A stretch of DNA of 64,000 nt from the NCBI RefSeq assembly GCF_019061145.1, contig NZ_JAHQZS010000006.1, positions 157,545-221,544 on the forward strand, written 5' to 3'. Of the stretch, positions 46,077-56,447 are shown piece by piece. A model generated the notes under the pieces. That model saw nothing but the letters and a program-made list of their open reading frames with translations. It was not told where the DNA came from and made no database searches. The stretch comes from Anianabacter salinae (GTDB taxonomy: Bacteria; Pseudomonadota; Alphaproteobacteria; Rhodobacterales; Rhodobacteraceae). A program made the translations under genes and the position numbers. Each line of letters opens with the position of its first letter. The stretch's first letter is position 1.

Positions 46077-47600
46077 ATGGTCGCGCGGGCCTACACGGTG
46101 GCGTTCGAGGGGATCGAGGCGCGTCTGGTCGAGGTGCAATGCGCCGTCGCGCCCGGCTTGCCTGCCTTTACCGTCGTCGGCCTGCCCGACAAGGCCGTGA
46201 GCGAGGCCAAGGAACGGGTCCGCGCCGCGCTCACCGCCATGTCCATCGCCCTGCCGTCAAAACGGATCACGGTAAACCTGTCGCCCGCCGATCTGCCCAA
46301 GGAAGGCTCTCACTTCGACCTGCCGATTGCCCTGGCCCTGCTCGCGGCGCTGGAAATCCTGCCGTCCGATGCGGTCGAGGCGATGGTCGCGCTGGGGGAA
46401 TTATCGCTCGACGGGCGGCTTGTCCCGGTGATCGGCGCGCTGCCCGCCGCGATGGCCGCAGCGGCGGAAGGGCGCGGGCTGGTCTGCCCCAAGGAATGCG
46501 GCGCCGAGGCCGCCTGGGTCGATGCGGCAGAGGTCATCGCCCCTGCCACGCTGGCCGAGGCGATCCAGCATTTCACCGGCCAGCGCGTGCTTGCCTCTGC
46601 CGAACCCGGCGAGGTCACGACCGGCCCGCAATCGCGCGACCTGCGCGACGTGAAGGGGCAGGAACGCGCCAAGCGTGCGCTCGAGATCGCGGCGGCGGGG
46701 CGGCACCATGTCCTGATGGTCGGCCCGCCCGGGTCGGGCAAGTCGATGCTGGCCGCGCGCCTGCCCGGCATCCTGCCGCCGCTATCCCCCGCCGAGGCGC
46801 TGGAGACGTCGATGATCCACTCGCTCGCCGGGCTGCTGGACGAGGGCGGGATCAGCCGCACGCGCCCGTTTCGCGAACCGCACCACACCGCCTCGATGGC
46901 CGCCATCGTCGGGGGTGGACGCGCCGCCAAGCCGGGGGAAATCTCTCTCGCGCACAACGGGGTCCTGTTCATGGACGAGTTCCCGGAATTCGCCCGCCCC
47001 GTGCTGGAAACCCTGCGCCAGCCGATCGAGACCGGTGAGGTCGTCGTGGCCCGCGCCAACGCGCATATCCGCTATCCCTGCCGGTTCCTTCTGGTGGCCG
47101 CCGCGAACCCCTGCAAATGCGGGCACCTGGCCGATCCTGGCCGCGCCTGTGCCCGCGCGCCGATCTGCGGTGAGGATTACCTTGGCCGCATCTCGGGCCC
47201 GCTCATGGACCGCTTCGATCTGCGCATCGACGTGCCGCCGGTGGCCTTCACCGACCTCGACCTGCCCGCCTCGGGCGATGGGTCCTCTACTGTCGCCGCT
47301 CGCGTCGAGGATGCCCGCGCCCGGCAGTCCGCGCGGTTCACGGAGCACGCGGCGATGCGGGTCAACGCCGACGCCGAGGGCGCCCTGCTCGAAGCCATCG
47401 CCGCGCCCGATGCCGAGGGACGGGCGCTGCTGACGCGCGTGGCCGAACGGTTCGGCCTGTCGGCGCGCGCCTATCACCGCATCCTGCGCGTCGCGCGCAC
47501 CATCGCCGATCTCGAGGGCGCAGGCGAGGTGCGCCTGCCCCATGTCGCCGAAGCGGTCAGCTACCGGATGCCCGATCTTCGCGAAGCCGTTGCCGGATGA
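46077..47600 (+). CDS. comM: YifB/ComM family Mg-chelatase-like AAA+ ATPase
   Basis: A 507-residue ATPase related to ComM, a branch-migration helicase assisting recombination of imported DNA. The N-terminal ComM domain has FTVVGLPDKAVSEAKERVRAA and NLSPADLPKEGSHFDLPIA. The AAA+ core has Walker A GPPGSGKSMLAARLPG and Walker B VLFMDEFPEF, and a C-terminal HTH-like domain follows (RAYHRILRVARTIADLEG). GGAGG precedes the ATG encoding MVARAYTV. The 3 prime end overlaps a convergent minus-strand gene by 44 bases. Confidence 0.95.
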   Translation: MVARAYTVAFEGIEARLVEVQCAVAPGLPAFTVVGLPDKAVSEAKERVRAALTAMSIALPSKRITVNLSPADLPKEGSHFDLPIALALLAALEILPSDAVEAMVALGELSLDGRLVPVIGALPAAMAAAAEGRGLVCPKECGAEAAWVDAAEVIAPATLAEAIQHFTGQRVLASAEPGEVTTGPQSRDLRDVKGQERAKRALEIAAAGRHHVLMVGPPGSGKSMLAARLPGILPPLSPAEALETSMIHSLAGLLDEGGISRTRPFREPHHTASMAAIVGGGRAAKPGEISLAHNGVLFMDEFPEFARPVLETLRQPIETGEVVVARANAHIRYPCRFLLVAAANPCKCGHLADPGRACARAPICGEDYLGRISGPLMDRFDLRIDVPPVAFTDLDLPASGDGSSTVAARVEDARARQSARFTEHAAMRVNADAEGALLEAIAAPDAEGRALLTRVAERFGLSARAYHRILRVARTIADLEGAGEVRLPHVAEAVSYRMPDLREAVAG

Positions 47601-48471
47601 ACCGCCGGGCGCGGTCGAGCGCGGCATCGGCCTCTGGCAGCCAGCCGGTCAGAAGCTGGAAGGCATGAAGCCCGCCCGGAAGGATGTCGAGCGTGACAGG
47701 CGCCCCTTGCGCGCGCAGCCGCTCCGCCAGCGCAACCGCGTCGCTCAGCAACAACTCGCCATCACCCACCTGGATCAGGCAGGGCGGTGCGCCGGTGAAG
47801 GTGCCGTAGACCGGCGAAATCTCGGGGTCGGCTGGATCGGCCGCCCCGGCATAGCCCGCGACCACCTCGGGAAACCGGCTTGCGGGCAGCAACGCCTCGG
47901 TGCCCGCGTTGGTGACGAACGACTCGCCCGTCAGCGCCAGATCGACGAAGGGTGAAAAGGCCACGACCGCAGCGGGCAGGGGCAGCCCCCGCGCGATCAG
48001 TCGGTGCAGCAGCGCAAAGATCAGGTTCCCGCCCGCGCTGTCCCCGGCAAGAACGATGCGCCCCCGCCCCAAAGTCGCAAGGTATGTCGCAAGGTATGCT
48101 GTGCAGACATCGTCGAGCGCGCACGGGAACCCGTGCTCGGGCGCGAGGCGATACTCTGGCAGGACCGCCGTCATCCCCGCCGCGCCCGCCAGCCGCGCAG
48201 CGACCCCTTGATGGGTGCGCGCGCTGAACAGCGCAAAGGCGCCGCCGTGGACAAGGAACAGCGTGTCGGGGCCGCCCTGCAGGACGCGGCAGGGAACGCC
48301 GCCCCGTGCCTCTGTTCGGTACGAGGACCGCCGCCGCCCGCGCAGGAACACAAGCGATAAGATGCGCACACGGGCCCGCGCGGCGGCGATGTTGCGGGGG
48401 CGTCGCAGAAGCGGCATCTGCACCCGGCGGCACCAGACGGCGACAAGCCGCAGCCGCCACGATGGGCTCAT
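47557..48471 (-). CDS. Alpha/beta hydrolase (HSL-type esterase)
   Basis: A 304-residue alpha/beta-fold esterase/lipase of the hormone-sensitive-lipase group. The oxyanion loop is [11 protein letters not shown] (HGG), the nucleophile elbow LAGDSAGGN (Ser), the catalytic Asp is in [17 protein letters not shown], and the His in PGGLHAFQL near the C terminus. The N-terminal ~50 residues are basic and hydrophobic. The ATG overlaps the gshB stop (ATGA), while its 3 prime end overlaps comM tail to tail by 44 bases. Confidence 0.88.
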   Translation of the reverse strand: MSPSWRLRLVAVWCRRVQMPLLRRPRNIAAARARVRILSLVFLRGRRRSSYRTEARGGVPCRVLQGGPDTLFLVHGGAFALFSARTHQGVAARLAGAAGMTAVLPEYRLAPEHGFPCALDDVCTAYLATYLATLGRGRIVLAGDSAGGNLIFALLHRLIARGLPLPAAVVAFSPFVDLALTGESFVTNAGTEALLPASRFPEVVAGYAGAADPADPEISPVYGTFTGAPPCLIQVGDGELLLSDAVALAERLRAQGAPVTLDILPGGLHAFQLLTGWLPEADAALDRARRFIRQRLREDRASGS

Positions 48472-49403
48472 GCGCGGCGGGCCTCGATCGCCTCCCATAT
48501 CTTCGCGGTGACGTTCACGCCGTCGAACCGCTCAAGCTCTTGCAGGCCGGTGGGCGAGGTCACGTTGATCTCGGTCAGCCAGTCGCCGATCACGTCGATC
48601 CCGACGAAGATCTGCCCCTTCTCGCGCAGCACCGGGCCGATGGCGGCACAGATCTCGCGGTCGCGGTCGGTCAGCGCCACCTTCTCGGCACGGCCGCCCA
48701 CATGCATGTTCGACCGGGTCTCGCCGGTCTGCGGCACGCGGTTGATGGCGCCTACGGGTTCACCGTCGACAAGGATCACGCGCTTGTCGCCCTTGCTCAC
48801 GTCCGGCAGGAATTTCTGCGCGATCAGCGGCTCGCGGTTGATGCCGCCGAACAGCTCGTGCAGCGACGACAGGTTGCCGTCACCCTTGAGCAGCTTGAAC
48901 ACCCCCGCACCGCCGTTGCCGTAAAGCGGCTTGAGGATCATGTCGCCATGCGCCTCCCGGAACGCGCGCAGCGTTTCGAGATCGCGCGCGATCGTCGTCG
49001 GCGGGGTCAGTTCGGGAAAGCGCAGCACCAGCAGCTTTTCGGGCGAATTGCGCACCCAGAACGGATCGTTCACCACCAGCGTTTGCGGATGGATCATGTC
49101 CAAGAGATGCGTGGTGGTGATGTAGCCCATGTCGAAGGGCGGGTCCTGCCGCAGCCAGACGACATCGAAGTCCGAAAGATCGACCTCGCGCATCTCGCCC
49201 AGCGTGGCATGGTCGCCCTTGACGCGCCGCACCTCGACGGACTGCCCGCGCGCCGTGACCCCGCCGCTTTGATAGGCCAGCTTGTCGGGCGTGTAGTAGA
49301 ACAGCGAGTGCCCCCGCGCCTGCGCCTCTTCCATGATGCGGAAGGTGCTGTCGGCAGCAATGTCGATCCCCGCAATGGGATCCATCTGCACCGCGATTTT
49401 CAT
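48468..49403 (-). CDS. gshB: Glutathione synthetase
   Basis: A 311-residue ATP-grasp enzyme that joins gamma-glutamylcysteine and glycine. Conserved segments: [21 protein letters not shown] at the N terminus (first 20: up to DST), then [19 protein letters not shown], the ATP-binding [38 protein letters not shown] and [19 protein letters not shown]. Length and motifs match. It is in the rsmI-yraN-gshB series commonly seen in alphaproteobacteria, 75 bases after yraN. Confidence 0.97.
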   Translation of the reverse strand: MKIAVQMDPIAGIDIAADSTFRIMEEAQARGHSLFYYTPDKLAYQSGGVTARGQSVEVRRVKGDHATLGEMREVDLSDFDVVWLRQDPPFDMGYITTTHLLDMIHPQTLVVNDPFWVRNSPEKLLVLRFPELTPPTTIARDLETLRAFREAHGDMILKPLYGNGGAGVFKLLKGDGNLSSLHELFGGINREPLIAQKFLPDVSKGDKRVILVDGEPVGAINRVPQTGETRSNMHVGGRAEKVALTDRDREICAAIGPVLREKGQIFVGIDVIGDWLTEINVTSPTGLQELERFDGVNVTAKIWEAIEARRA

Positions 49404-49478
49404 GGGCTATCTCCTGCGACCTGGGCCGCCCCTGACATGGCGCAGGCAGACCGCAAGAGCAAGGCTCGGGCCCTCTTG

Positions 49479-49838
49479 TCAGGCCCCGAATGCGTTCTCG
49501 AGGCGTTCGATCCGGCCCGATCCGTCGACCAGCGCCACGTCAAAGCGCACGTCGGTCAGCTGGCCCGCAGGTTCCCCCGCCAGAAAGGCCGAGGCAGACG
49601 CGCAGATGCGATCAAGCTGGCGGCGGGTGATGCGCGCGGCGGCGCGCGCGAAATCGGAACTTTTCTTCACCTCGACAAAGATCAGTCCGGCCCCGTCGCG
49701 CAGGATCAGGTCGATCTCGCCGCCCGGGCCGCGCCAGCGCCGCGCCGCGACCACAGCCCCGCTGCGCGCATAGTCCGCAGCCACCTGATCCTCTGCCGAC
49801 TGTCCGGCGTGGTAGCTTGTGGCCTGTCCCATCGTCAT
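49479..49838 (-). CDS. yraN: YraN family nuclease-like protein (UPF0102)
   Basis: A 119-residue protein with a PD-(D/E)XK endonuclease-like core. The segment GGEIDLILRDGAGLIFVEVKKS holds the metal-binding Glu/Asp and the E-x-K, here given by GEIDLI and FVEVKK. The role is not established; some members are linked to recombination/repair. The ATG overlaps the rsmI stop (ATGA), the usual association of yraN with rsmI. Confidence 0.9.
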   Translation of the reverse strand: MTMGQATSYHAGQSAEDQVAADYARSGAVVAARRWRGPGGEIDLILRDGAGLIFVEVKKSSDFARAAARITRRQLDRICASASAFLAGEPAGQLTDVRFDVALVDGSGRIERLENAFGA

Positions 49839-50695
49839 CCGTCCTTTGCGCCGCGCGCGAGCGCCGCCTGATACACCTGCCGCTTCGGCAACCCCAGCGC
49901 TTCGGCGACGGTTGCAGCGGCATCCTTTACGCTCATGCTCGACAAGGCACGGTCGAGCGCGTCTTCGAGCGATTCTTGCGTGGCGACGCTGCGATCGCGG
50001 TCCACCAGAACGACGATCTCTCCCTTGACGCTGCGCCCTGCGAAAGCCGCAGCCAGATCACCCAGCGTTCCGCGCGACACCTCTTCGAAGCGTTTCGTCA
50101 ATTCCCGGCACACCGCCGCCCGTCTCTCATGCCCCCACACTGTCACCAGATCTCCTAACATTTCCCCAACCCGTTTGGGAGATTCGTAGAACACCATGGT
50201 TGACGGCACCGCGCGCAGCTCCAGCAACTCGGCCCGGCGCGCGGCCTGCGCGTTGGGCAGGAACCCCGCAAAGAAGAACCTGTCGGTCGGCAGCCCGCCC
50301 ACCGCCAGTGCGGCCAGCACCGCGGACGCGCCCGGCGCCGCGATCACCGGATGGCCTTCCGCGATGGCCGCTCCGGCAAGCTGGTATCCGGGGTCGGCGA
50401 CCAGCGGCGTTCCAGCTTCCGAGGCGTAGGCGACGGATTTGCCCGCCGCCAGCGCGTCCAGAATGCGCGGGCGGGCCGCCGGGCCGTTGTGGTCGTGATA
50501 GGGCACCATGGGACGCTCGCGCAGGGCAACGCCGTGGATCTCCATCAGCTTGCGAAGGGTGCGCGTGTCCTCGGCCGCCAGCACATCCGCCGAGGCCAGA
50601 ACGTCAAGCGCGCGCAAGGTGATGTCGCGGGCCGCGCCGATTGGCGTCGAAACCATGTAGAGACCGGCCGCAAGCGGTTTGATGTCGATCGGCAT
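49835..50695 (-). CDS. rsmI: 16S rRNA (cytidine-1402 2-O)-methyltransferase
   Basis: A 286-residue SAM-dependent methyltransferase of the tetrapyrrole-methylase fold modifying C1402 of 16S rRNA. Motifs: GLYMVSTPIGAARDITLRALD, VLAAEDTRTLRKLM, SEAGTPLVADPGYQL, and PGASAVLAALAVGGLPTDRF, with the C-terminal KGEIVVLVDR. The ATG at MPIDIKPLAAG is chosen because the longer frame continues antisense into the divergent lipoprotein gene. It is the first gene of the yraN-gshB run. Confidence 0.95.
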   Translation of the reverse strand: MPIDIKPLAAGLYMVSTPIGAARDITLRALDVLASADVLAAEDTRTLRKLMEIHGVALRERPMVPYHDHNGPAARPRILDALAAGKSVAYASEAGTPLVADPGYQLAGAAIAEGHPVIAAPGASAVLAALAVGGLPTDRFFFAGFLPNAQAARRAELLELRAVPSTMVFYESPKRVGEMLGDLVTVWGHERRAAVCRELTKRFEEVSRGTLGDLAAAFAGRSVKGEIVVLVDRDRSVATQESLEDALDRALSSMSVKDAAATVAEALGLPKRQVYQAALARGAKDG

Positions 50696-50783
50696 GGACC
50701 GCCTCCTCGTGCCGTTTACCTTCCAGCCTGTAGCGCATAGTCTGCCGCTCACTGCAAGAAAGGCACCAAGGGAAGGGTAATCC

Positions 50784-51971
50784 ATGGTTCGATTCGTCCA
50801 GAACTCCGCAAGAACCATCCTGCGCCGGGCGGCGCTGGCCCTGACATTGGTGGCAGCCGCCTGCGGTCCCGTGACCCTTGGCGGCGTCGGCGCGGGCGGT
50901 CCGCGTGTCGACACCTCGGCCCCCGTGCCGGTCGCGCTTCTGGTGCCTGCGGGCTCTGGTCAGGCCGGCGACCAGGCGCTTGCCCAAAGCCTCGAGAATG
51001 CAGCCCGGCTTGCGATTGCCGACCTGCCGCCGACCGTTTCCGTCGACCTTCGCGTCTACCAGACGCAAGGCAACGCCACCGTCGCCGCGCAGGTCGCACA
51101 GCAGGCGATCAACGACGGCGCCAAGATCCTGCTTGGCCCGGTCTATGCCGGTGCGGCGAGTGCAGCTGGCGCCACGGCAGCGGGCGCCAACGTCAACGTC
51201 CTTGCCTTCTCGAACAACACCGACATCGCGGGGGGCAACGTCTTTGTCCTCGGCAACACCTTCGAGGCGACGGCGGACCGCCTAGCGCGCTATGCCGTCG
51301 CAAACGGGCGCGGCAGCGTGCTGGTGGTCCACGGACAGGACGCGGCCGAGACCAAGGGCAAGGACGCCATCGTCAACGCCGTCGGGGCCAGCGGCGGCAC
51401 CATCGCGGGCGTCGTGCCGTTCGAATTGTCCCAGAACGGCGTCGTTCAGGCGACATCGACCATCGTCGACAGCTACCGCTCGAGCGGCGCGAACGCGCTG
51501 TTCCTGACCTCGGGCACGGCGGGCGCGCTGCCCTTCCTGGCGCAGCTTCTGCCCGAACAGGGCCTTGGCCCCGAGGATGCGCAGTTCATCGGCCTGCAGC
51601 GCTGGGACATCCCGGCCACCGCGCTGGAATTGTCGGGGCTTCAGGGCGGCTGGTTCGCAGTCCCCGATCCCGCCCTCACCCAGCAGTTCGAACAGCGCTA
51701 CATGACCGCCTACGGCGAGGCTCCTCATCCGATCGCGGGCCTGGCCTATGACGGCATCGCAGCCATCGGTGCGCTCGTCGGCTCGGGCGATTCGTCGGCC
51801 CTGAGCGGCGCCGCGCTGACGCAGGCGCAGGGCTTTGCCGGCGTGAACGGCGTGTTCCGCCTGCGCAGCGACGGCTCGAACGAGCGCGGGCTGGCCATTG
51901 CGACGATCCGGGACCAGCAGGTCGTGATCGTCGATCCGGCGCCCCGCAGCTTTGGCGGCGCGGGGTTCTGA
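50784..51971 (+). CDS. LppC/penicillin-binding protein activator-like lipoprotein
   Basis: A 395-residue exported protein with N-terminal signal and lipobox (TLVAAACG, Cys about residue 27). A periplasmic-binding-protein-like (Peripla_BP_6/LpoA) fold follows: VPVALLVPAGSGQAGDQALA, NDGAKILLGPVYAGAASAA and GLAYDGIAAIGALVG. LpoA-like proteins activate peptidoglycan synthases from the outer membrane. GGAAGGG lies before the ATG. It is immediately upstream of glnD and divergent from rsmI. Confidence 0.87.
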   Translation: MVRFVQNSARTILRRAALALTLVAAACGPVTLGGVGAGGPRVDTSAPVPVALLVPAGSGQAGDQALAQSLENAARLAIADLPPTVSVDLRVYQTQGNATVAAQVAQQAINDGAKILLGPVYAGAASAAGATAAGANVNVLAFSNNTDIAGGNVFVLGNTFEATADRLARYAVANGRGSVLVVHGQDAAETKGKDAIVNAVGASGGTIAGVVPFELSQNGVVQATSTIVDSYRSSGANALFLTSGTAGALPFLAQLLPEQGLGPEDAQFIGLQRWDIPATALELSGLQGGWFAVPDPALTQQFEQRYMTAYGEAPHPIAGLAYDGIAAIGALVGSGDSSALSGAALTQAQGFAGVNGVFRLRSDGSNERGLAIATIRDQQVVIVDPAPRSFGGAGF

Positions 51972-51990
51972 GCTGACCCTCGCCGCCGTC

Positions 51991-54753
51991 ATGGATGTCG
52001 CCGAGGCGCCGGGAGACCTTGTTCTTCCGGCGCAGGTGCTGTTCGACCGCGCCCGCATCGCAGAACGCCTGAGCCTTGCCCATGACGCCGCCGCAGACGC
52101 GCGCGGCATCCGCGCCGCCACGGTCGAGATCCTGGGAGAAGAAATCACTGAAAGCCGCGCGCGCATCGCCGAGGCCTTTGCCGCGGCACCGTCCGACGCG
52201 TTCCCCGTGGTGCGGTCCTATGCCTATGTCATGGACTGCGTCGTTGCGGCGGTGCTGGACACCGCGCTGTCCCGGCTGCACCCAAAGCCGAACCCGACCG
52301 ACGCCGAGCGGCTGACCGTTCTTGCGGTCGGCGGCTATGGCCGGGCCGAGATGGCGCCGTTCTCGGACGTCGATCTGCTGTTCCTGACGCCCTACAAGAT
52401 CACCGGCTGGGCCGAGAGCGTGATCGAATCGATGCTCTACATTTTCTGGGACCTGCACCTGAAGGTCGGCCATTCCAGCCGCACGGTGAAGGACTGCATC
52501 CGGCTTGGGCGGCAGGACTACACGATCCGCACCGCGCTTCTGGAACAGCGGTTCATCGGCGGGACAGAGGCGCTGTCCGACACCCTGCGCGAACGGCTGC
52601 GCGCGGATCTCTTCGCCAATACCGAAGCCGAATACATCGAGGCCAAGTTGCAGGAGCGTGCCGAGCGCCACAAGAAGCAGGGCGGCCAGCGCTACATGGT
52701 CGAGCCCAACGTGAAGGAGGGCAAGGGCGGGCTGCGCGACCTGCAATCTCTCTACTGGATCGACAAGTACGTGCACGGCGTCGACAAGGCCGCCGACCTT
52801 GTGTCGATGGGTGTGTTCCGCCGCGAGGAATACGAGGCGTTTCGCGCCGCCGAGAACTTTCTTCTGGCGGTGCGCTGCCACCTGCACCTGATAACCGGGC
52901 GGGCGATGGACCAGCTGACATTCGACATGCAGGTCGAGGTCGCCGCGCGCATGGGCTATGCCGACAAGGGCGGGCGCCGGGCGGTCGAGCATTTCATGCA
53001 GGAGTATTTCCTGCACGCCAACAAGGTCGGCGAGGTCACACGCATCTTCCTCACCGCGCTCGAGGCGCGCCACATCAAGAAGGAGCCGCTGCTGGCCGGG
53101 CTGTTCCGGCGCCGGCGCAAGCTCAAGGACAACTTCATCGTCATCCACAACCGTCTGGCCATCGAGGATCAGGCGGTCTTCCTGTCCGACAAGCTGAACA
53201 TCCTGCGCCTGTTCGAGGAAGGCCTGCGCACCGGATATCTGATCCATCCCGATGCGATGCGGCTGGTCACGGCGAACCTGCACCTGATCGACGACGGCAT
53301 GCGCGAGGACCGCGAGGCGCAGCGCATCTTCATGGACCTGATGCTGAAGCACGGGAACCCCGAGCGGGGCCTGCGGCGGATGAACGAGCTCGGCGTGCTT
53401 GGCGCCTTCCTGCCCGAGTTCAAGACCATCGTCGCGATGATGCAGTTCAACATGTATCACAGCTATACGGTGGACGAGCACACCATCCAGTGCATCTCGA
53501 CGCTGGCCGAGATCGAGCGGGGCGAACTGGTCGAAGAACTGCCTATCGCCAGCCGCATCCTCAAAGAGGGGCTGGACCGCAAGGTTCTCTATACCGCGCT
53601 TCTGCTGCACGACATTGGCAAGGGCCGCGACGAGGATCATTCGGTCCTGGGCGCGCGCATCGCCCGCAGCGTCGCGCCGCGTCTGGGCCTGAGGCCAAAG
53701 GACGCCGAAACGGTGGAATGGCTGGTGCGCTATCACCTTCTGATGTCCGACATGGCGCAGAAGCGCGACATCGCCGACCCGCGCACGGTGCGCGACTTCG
53801 CCAAGGCGGTGAAGACGAAGGAGCGGCTCGACCTGCTGACCGTGCTGACCGTCTGCGACATTCGCGGCGTCGGTCCGAACACATGGAACAACTGGAAGGC
53901 GCAGCTTTTGCGCACGCTCTATCGCCAGACCGCCAGCGCACTGGAACACGGGTTGGAGGCGGTGAACCGCGAGGCGCGCGAGGACGAGGCCAAGAAGGCG
54001 CTGCGCGACGCACTGGCAAGCTGGGACAAGAAGGACCTGCGCGCCGAGACCGCGCGCCACTACGGCCCCTATTGGCAGGGGCTGCCGCCCTCGGCGCATG
54101 TCGTCTTTGCCAACCTTCTGCGCGAGATCGGCACCGACGAGATCCGTATCGACCTGATGCCGGACGAGGACCGCGACGCGACCCGCGCCTGTTTCGTCAT
54201 GGCCGACCACCCCGGCATCTTCTCGCGGCTGGCGGGGGCGATCAGCCTTGTCGGCGCCAACGTGGTGGACGCGCGCACCTACACATCCAAGGACGGTTTC
54301 GCGACGGCGGTGTTCTGGGTGCAGGACAACGACGGTGCGCCGTTCGAGGCCAGCCGCCTGCCGCGCCTGCGCGAGATGATCCTCAAGACACTAAAGGGCG
54401 AGGTCGTCACCGGCGAGGCGATGAAGACCCGCGACAAGATCAAGAAGCGCGAGCGCGAATTCCGCGTGCCCACCTCGATCACCTTCGACAACGACGGCTC
54501 GGAAATCTACACGATTATCGAGGTCGATACCCGCGACCGTCCCGGTCTCTTGTATGACCTGACGCGCACGCTGGCGGCGTCGAACGTCTATATCTCCTCC
54601 GCCGTGATCGCGACCTACGGCGCGCAGGTCGTCGATACCTTCTACGTCAAGGATATGTTCGGGCTGAAGTTCTACACCGGCTCGAAACAGAAGACGCTTG
54701 AGAAACGCCTGCGCGAGGCGATCAGCGCCGGGGCAGAGCGGGCGAACGCCTGA
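51991..54753 (+). CDS. glnD: PII uridylyltransferase/uridylyl-removing enzyme
   Basis: A 920-residue sensor of glutamine that uridylylates or deuridylylates PII proteins. The nucleotidyltransferase domain has VGGYGRAEMAPFSDVDLLFL at about residues 112-131. A linker follows, then an HD hydrolase domain with ALLLHDIGKGRDEDHS (about 536-551). Two C-terminal ACT domains follow (ADHPGIFSRLAGAIS, about 737; DTRDRPGLLYDLTRTL, about 844). The ATG at MDVAEAPGDL is chosen; a TTG further up would overlap the preceding gene. It is upstream of murJ. Confidence 0.96.
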   Translation: MDVAEAPGDLVLPAQVLFDRARIAERLSLAHDAAADARGIRAATVEILGEEITESRARIAEAFAAAPSDAFPVVRSYAYVMDCVVAAVLDTALSRLHPKPNPTDAERLTVLAVGGYGRAEMAPFSDVDLLFLTPYKITGWAESVIESMLYIFWDLHLKVGHSSRTVKDCIRLGRQDYTIRTALLEQRFIGGTEALSDTLRERLRADLFANTEAEYIEAKLQERAERHKKQGGQRYMVEPNVKEGKGGLRDLQSLYWIDKYVHGVDKAADLVSMGVFRREEYEAFRAAENFLLAVRCHLHLITGRAMDQLTFDMQVEVAARMGYADKGGRRAVEHFMQEYFLHANKVGEVTRIFLTALEARHIKKEPLLAGLFRRRRKLKDNFIVIHNRLAIEDQAVFLSDKLNILRLFEEGLRTGYLIHPDAMRLVTANLHLIDDGMREDREAQRIFMDLMLKHGNPERGLRRMNELGVLGAFLPEFKTIVAMMQFNMYHSYTVDEHTIQCISTLAEIERGELVEELPIASRILKEGLDRKVLYTALLLHDIGKGRDEDHSVLGARIARSVAPRLGLRPKDAETVEWLVRYHLLMSDMAQKRDIADPRTVRDFAKAVKTKERLDLLTVLTVCDIRGVGPNTWNNWKAQLLRTLYRQTASALEHGLEAVNREAREDEAKKALRDALASWDKKDLRAETARHYGPYWQGLPPSAHVVFANLLREIGTDEIRIDLMPDEDRDATRACFVMADHPGIFSRLAGAISLVGANVVDARTYTSKDGFATAVFWVQDNDGAPFEASRLPRLREMILKTLKGEVVTGEAMKTRDKIKKREREFRVPTSITFDNDGSEIYTIIEVDTRDRPGLLYDLTRTLAASNVYISSAVIATYGAQVVDTFYVKDMFGLKFYTGSKQKTLEKRLREAISAGAERANA

Positions 54754-54827
54754 TCGGGCGTCGCCTCTTCCGCCGCGCCGCGCGCGCGTCTAGTCTGCGG
54801 CCCTGACCGATCCGCCACGGGACACCC

Positions 54828-56414
54828 ATGACCCCCATTCGCCTGATGTCGAGCTTCCTGACCGTTGGGGGATGGACCTTCGCCAGCCGCATCCTCGGCT
54901 TTGTCCGCGACATCCTGATCGCCGCCACGCTCGGCGCGGGGCCGGTGGCCGAGGCGTTCCTCGTCGCCTTTTCGCTGCCCAACATGTTCCGCCGCTTCTT
55001 CGCCGAGGGCGCGTTCAACATGGCGTTCATCCCGATGTTCTCGAAACGGCTCGAGGCGGGCGAGGATGCTGAAAGCTTCGCCCGCGATGCGATGGCGGGG
55101 ATGCTGGTGCTGCTGACCGGCTTCACCCTGCTCGGCATCGTCGCCATGCCGCTTCTGGTCACCGCGATGGCCAGCGGGTTCGCCGCTGACGAGCGCTTTG
55201 ATCTGGCGGTGGTGTTCGGGCGGATCGCGTTCCCCTACATCCTCTTGATCTCGCTCGCCGCACTGATCTCGGGCGTGCTGAACGCTTCGGGCCGCTTCGT
55301 CGCGGCGGCTGCGGCGCCGGTGCTGCTGAACGTCGTGTTCATCCTGGTGATCCTTGTCGGGCAGACCCTTGATCTGCCCGCCGCGGCGCTGCTCGGCCTC
55401 GATCAAGCCAGCCAGCCGGGCCTTGAGACGGGAAGCCTGCTGGCGCTTGCCGTCCCCGTCGGCGGCGTCGTCCAGCTTGCGCTGGTGTGGTGGGCGGCGA
55501 ACCGGGCCGGGTTTCGCCTGCGCCCGCGCTTGCCGCGCCTCACGCCCGAGCTCAAACGCCTCGCCATCATCGCGGCCCCCGCCATGCTCGCGGGGGGCGT
55601 CGTCCAGCTGAACCTTCTGATCGGGCGGCAGGTCGCCAGCTTCTTCGAGGGCGCGATCGCCTGGCTCAACTACGCCGACCGGCTTTACCAGTTGCCCCTT
55701 GGCGTCGTCGGCATCGCCGTCGGCGTCGTGCTGCTTCCAGACCTGTCGCGCCGCCTGCGCGCGGGCGATACGGCAGGTGGCCGCCACGCCTTCAACCGTG
55801 CGTCCGAGATCAGCCTTGCGCTGACCATCCCTGCCGCCGTCGCGCTGATCGTGATCGCGTCGCCGCTGGTGTCGGTGCTGTTCGAACGGGGCCGCTTCGA
55901 TGCCGCCGACACTGCCGCCACCGCGCTGGCTCTGGCGGTCTACGGCGCGGGGCTGCCCGCCTTCGTGATGCAGAAATCGCTGCAGCCGCTGTATTTCGCG
56001 CGCGAGAACACACGCACGCCGTTCTACTATGCGCTTGCCTCGCTGGCCGTGAACGCCGTCATCGCCATCGGCCTGTCCCCCGTCATCGGCTTCATCGCCG
56101 CCGCCATCGGCACCACGCTTGCCGCCTGGGCGATGGTGATCCTCTTGTGGCGCGGCGCGCGCGGCATGGGCGAGGCGGCGGCCTTCGACGACCGCTTTCG
56201 CCGCCGCCTGCCCCGCATCCTCGGCGCCGCCGCGATCATGGGCGGCGTGCTCTGGGCGCTTGCGGCGATCATGGCACCATGGCTCTCGACGCCGGGCTTG
56301 CGCTACGCGGCACTGGCGCTCCTGGTCGCCGTGGGCATCGCCGTCTACTTTGCGGCGGCGCATGTCACCGGCGGCCTGCCGATTGGCGAGTTGCGCAAGA
56401 CGCTCCGGCGCTGA
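54828..56414 (+). CDS. murJ: Lipid II flippase MurJ
   Basis: A 528-residue membrane protein with about 14 helices, of the MOP/MATE superfamily, moving lipid II to the periplasmic face for peptidoglycan synthesis. N-terminal SRILGFVRDILIAATLGAG and AFLVAFSLPNMFRRFFAEGA are MurJ signatures, with the conserved Arg/Asp residues. Later segments include LNYADRLYQLPLGVVGIAVG and ASPLVSVLFERGRFDAADT. The start lacks a strong RBS, but the N terminus is complete. It follows glnD by 74 bases and ends 33 bases before a convergent rhomboid-fold gene. Confidence 0.95.
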   Translation: MTPIRLMSSFLTVGGWTFASRILGFVRDILIAATLGAGPVAEAFLVAFSLPNMFRRFFAEGAFNMAFIPMFSKRLEAGEDAESFARDAMAGMLVLLTGFTLLGIVAMPLLVTAMASGFAADERFDLAVVFGRIAFPYILLISLAALISGVLNASGRFVAAAAAPVLLNVVFILVILVGQTLDLPAAALLGLDQASQPGLETGSLLALAVPVGGVVQLALVWWAANRAGFRLRPRLPRLTPELKRLAIIAAPAMLAGGVVQLNLLIGRQVASFFEGAIAWLNYADRLYQLPLGVVGIAVGVVLLPDLSRRLRAGDTAGGRHAFNRASEISLALTIPAAVALIVIASPLVSVLFERGRFDAADTAATALALAVYGAGLPAFVMQKSLQPLYFARENTRTPFYYALASLAVNAVIAIGLSPVIGFIAAAIGTTLAAWAMVILLWRGARGMGEAAAFDDRFRRRLPRILGAAAIMGGVLWALAAIMAPWLSTPGLRYAALALLVAVGIAVYFAAAHVTGGLPIGELRKTLRR

Positions 56415-56447
56415 CCCCCGGCTTCTCCTTTGCAGAAATACGCAGTC

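Noticed and set aside
51676..54210. Very long minus-strand frame antisense to glnD
   Set aside because: A GC-rich shadow of the glnD codons; no start signals and no family resemblance.
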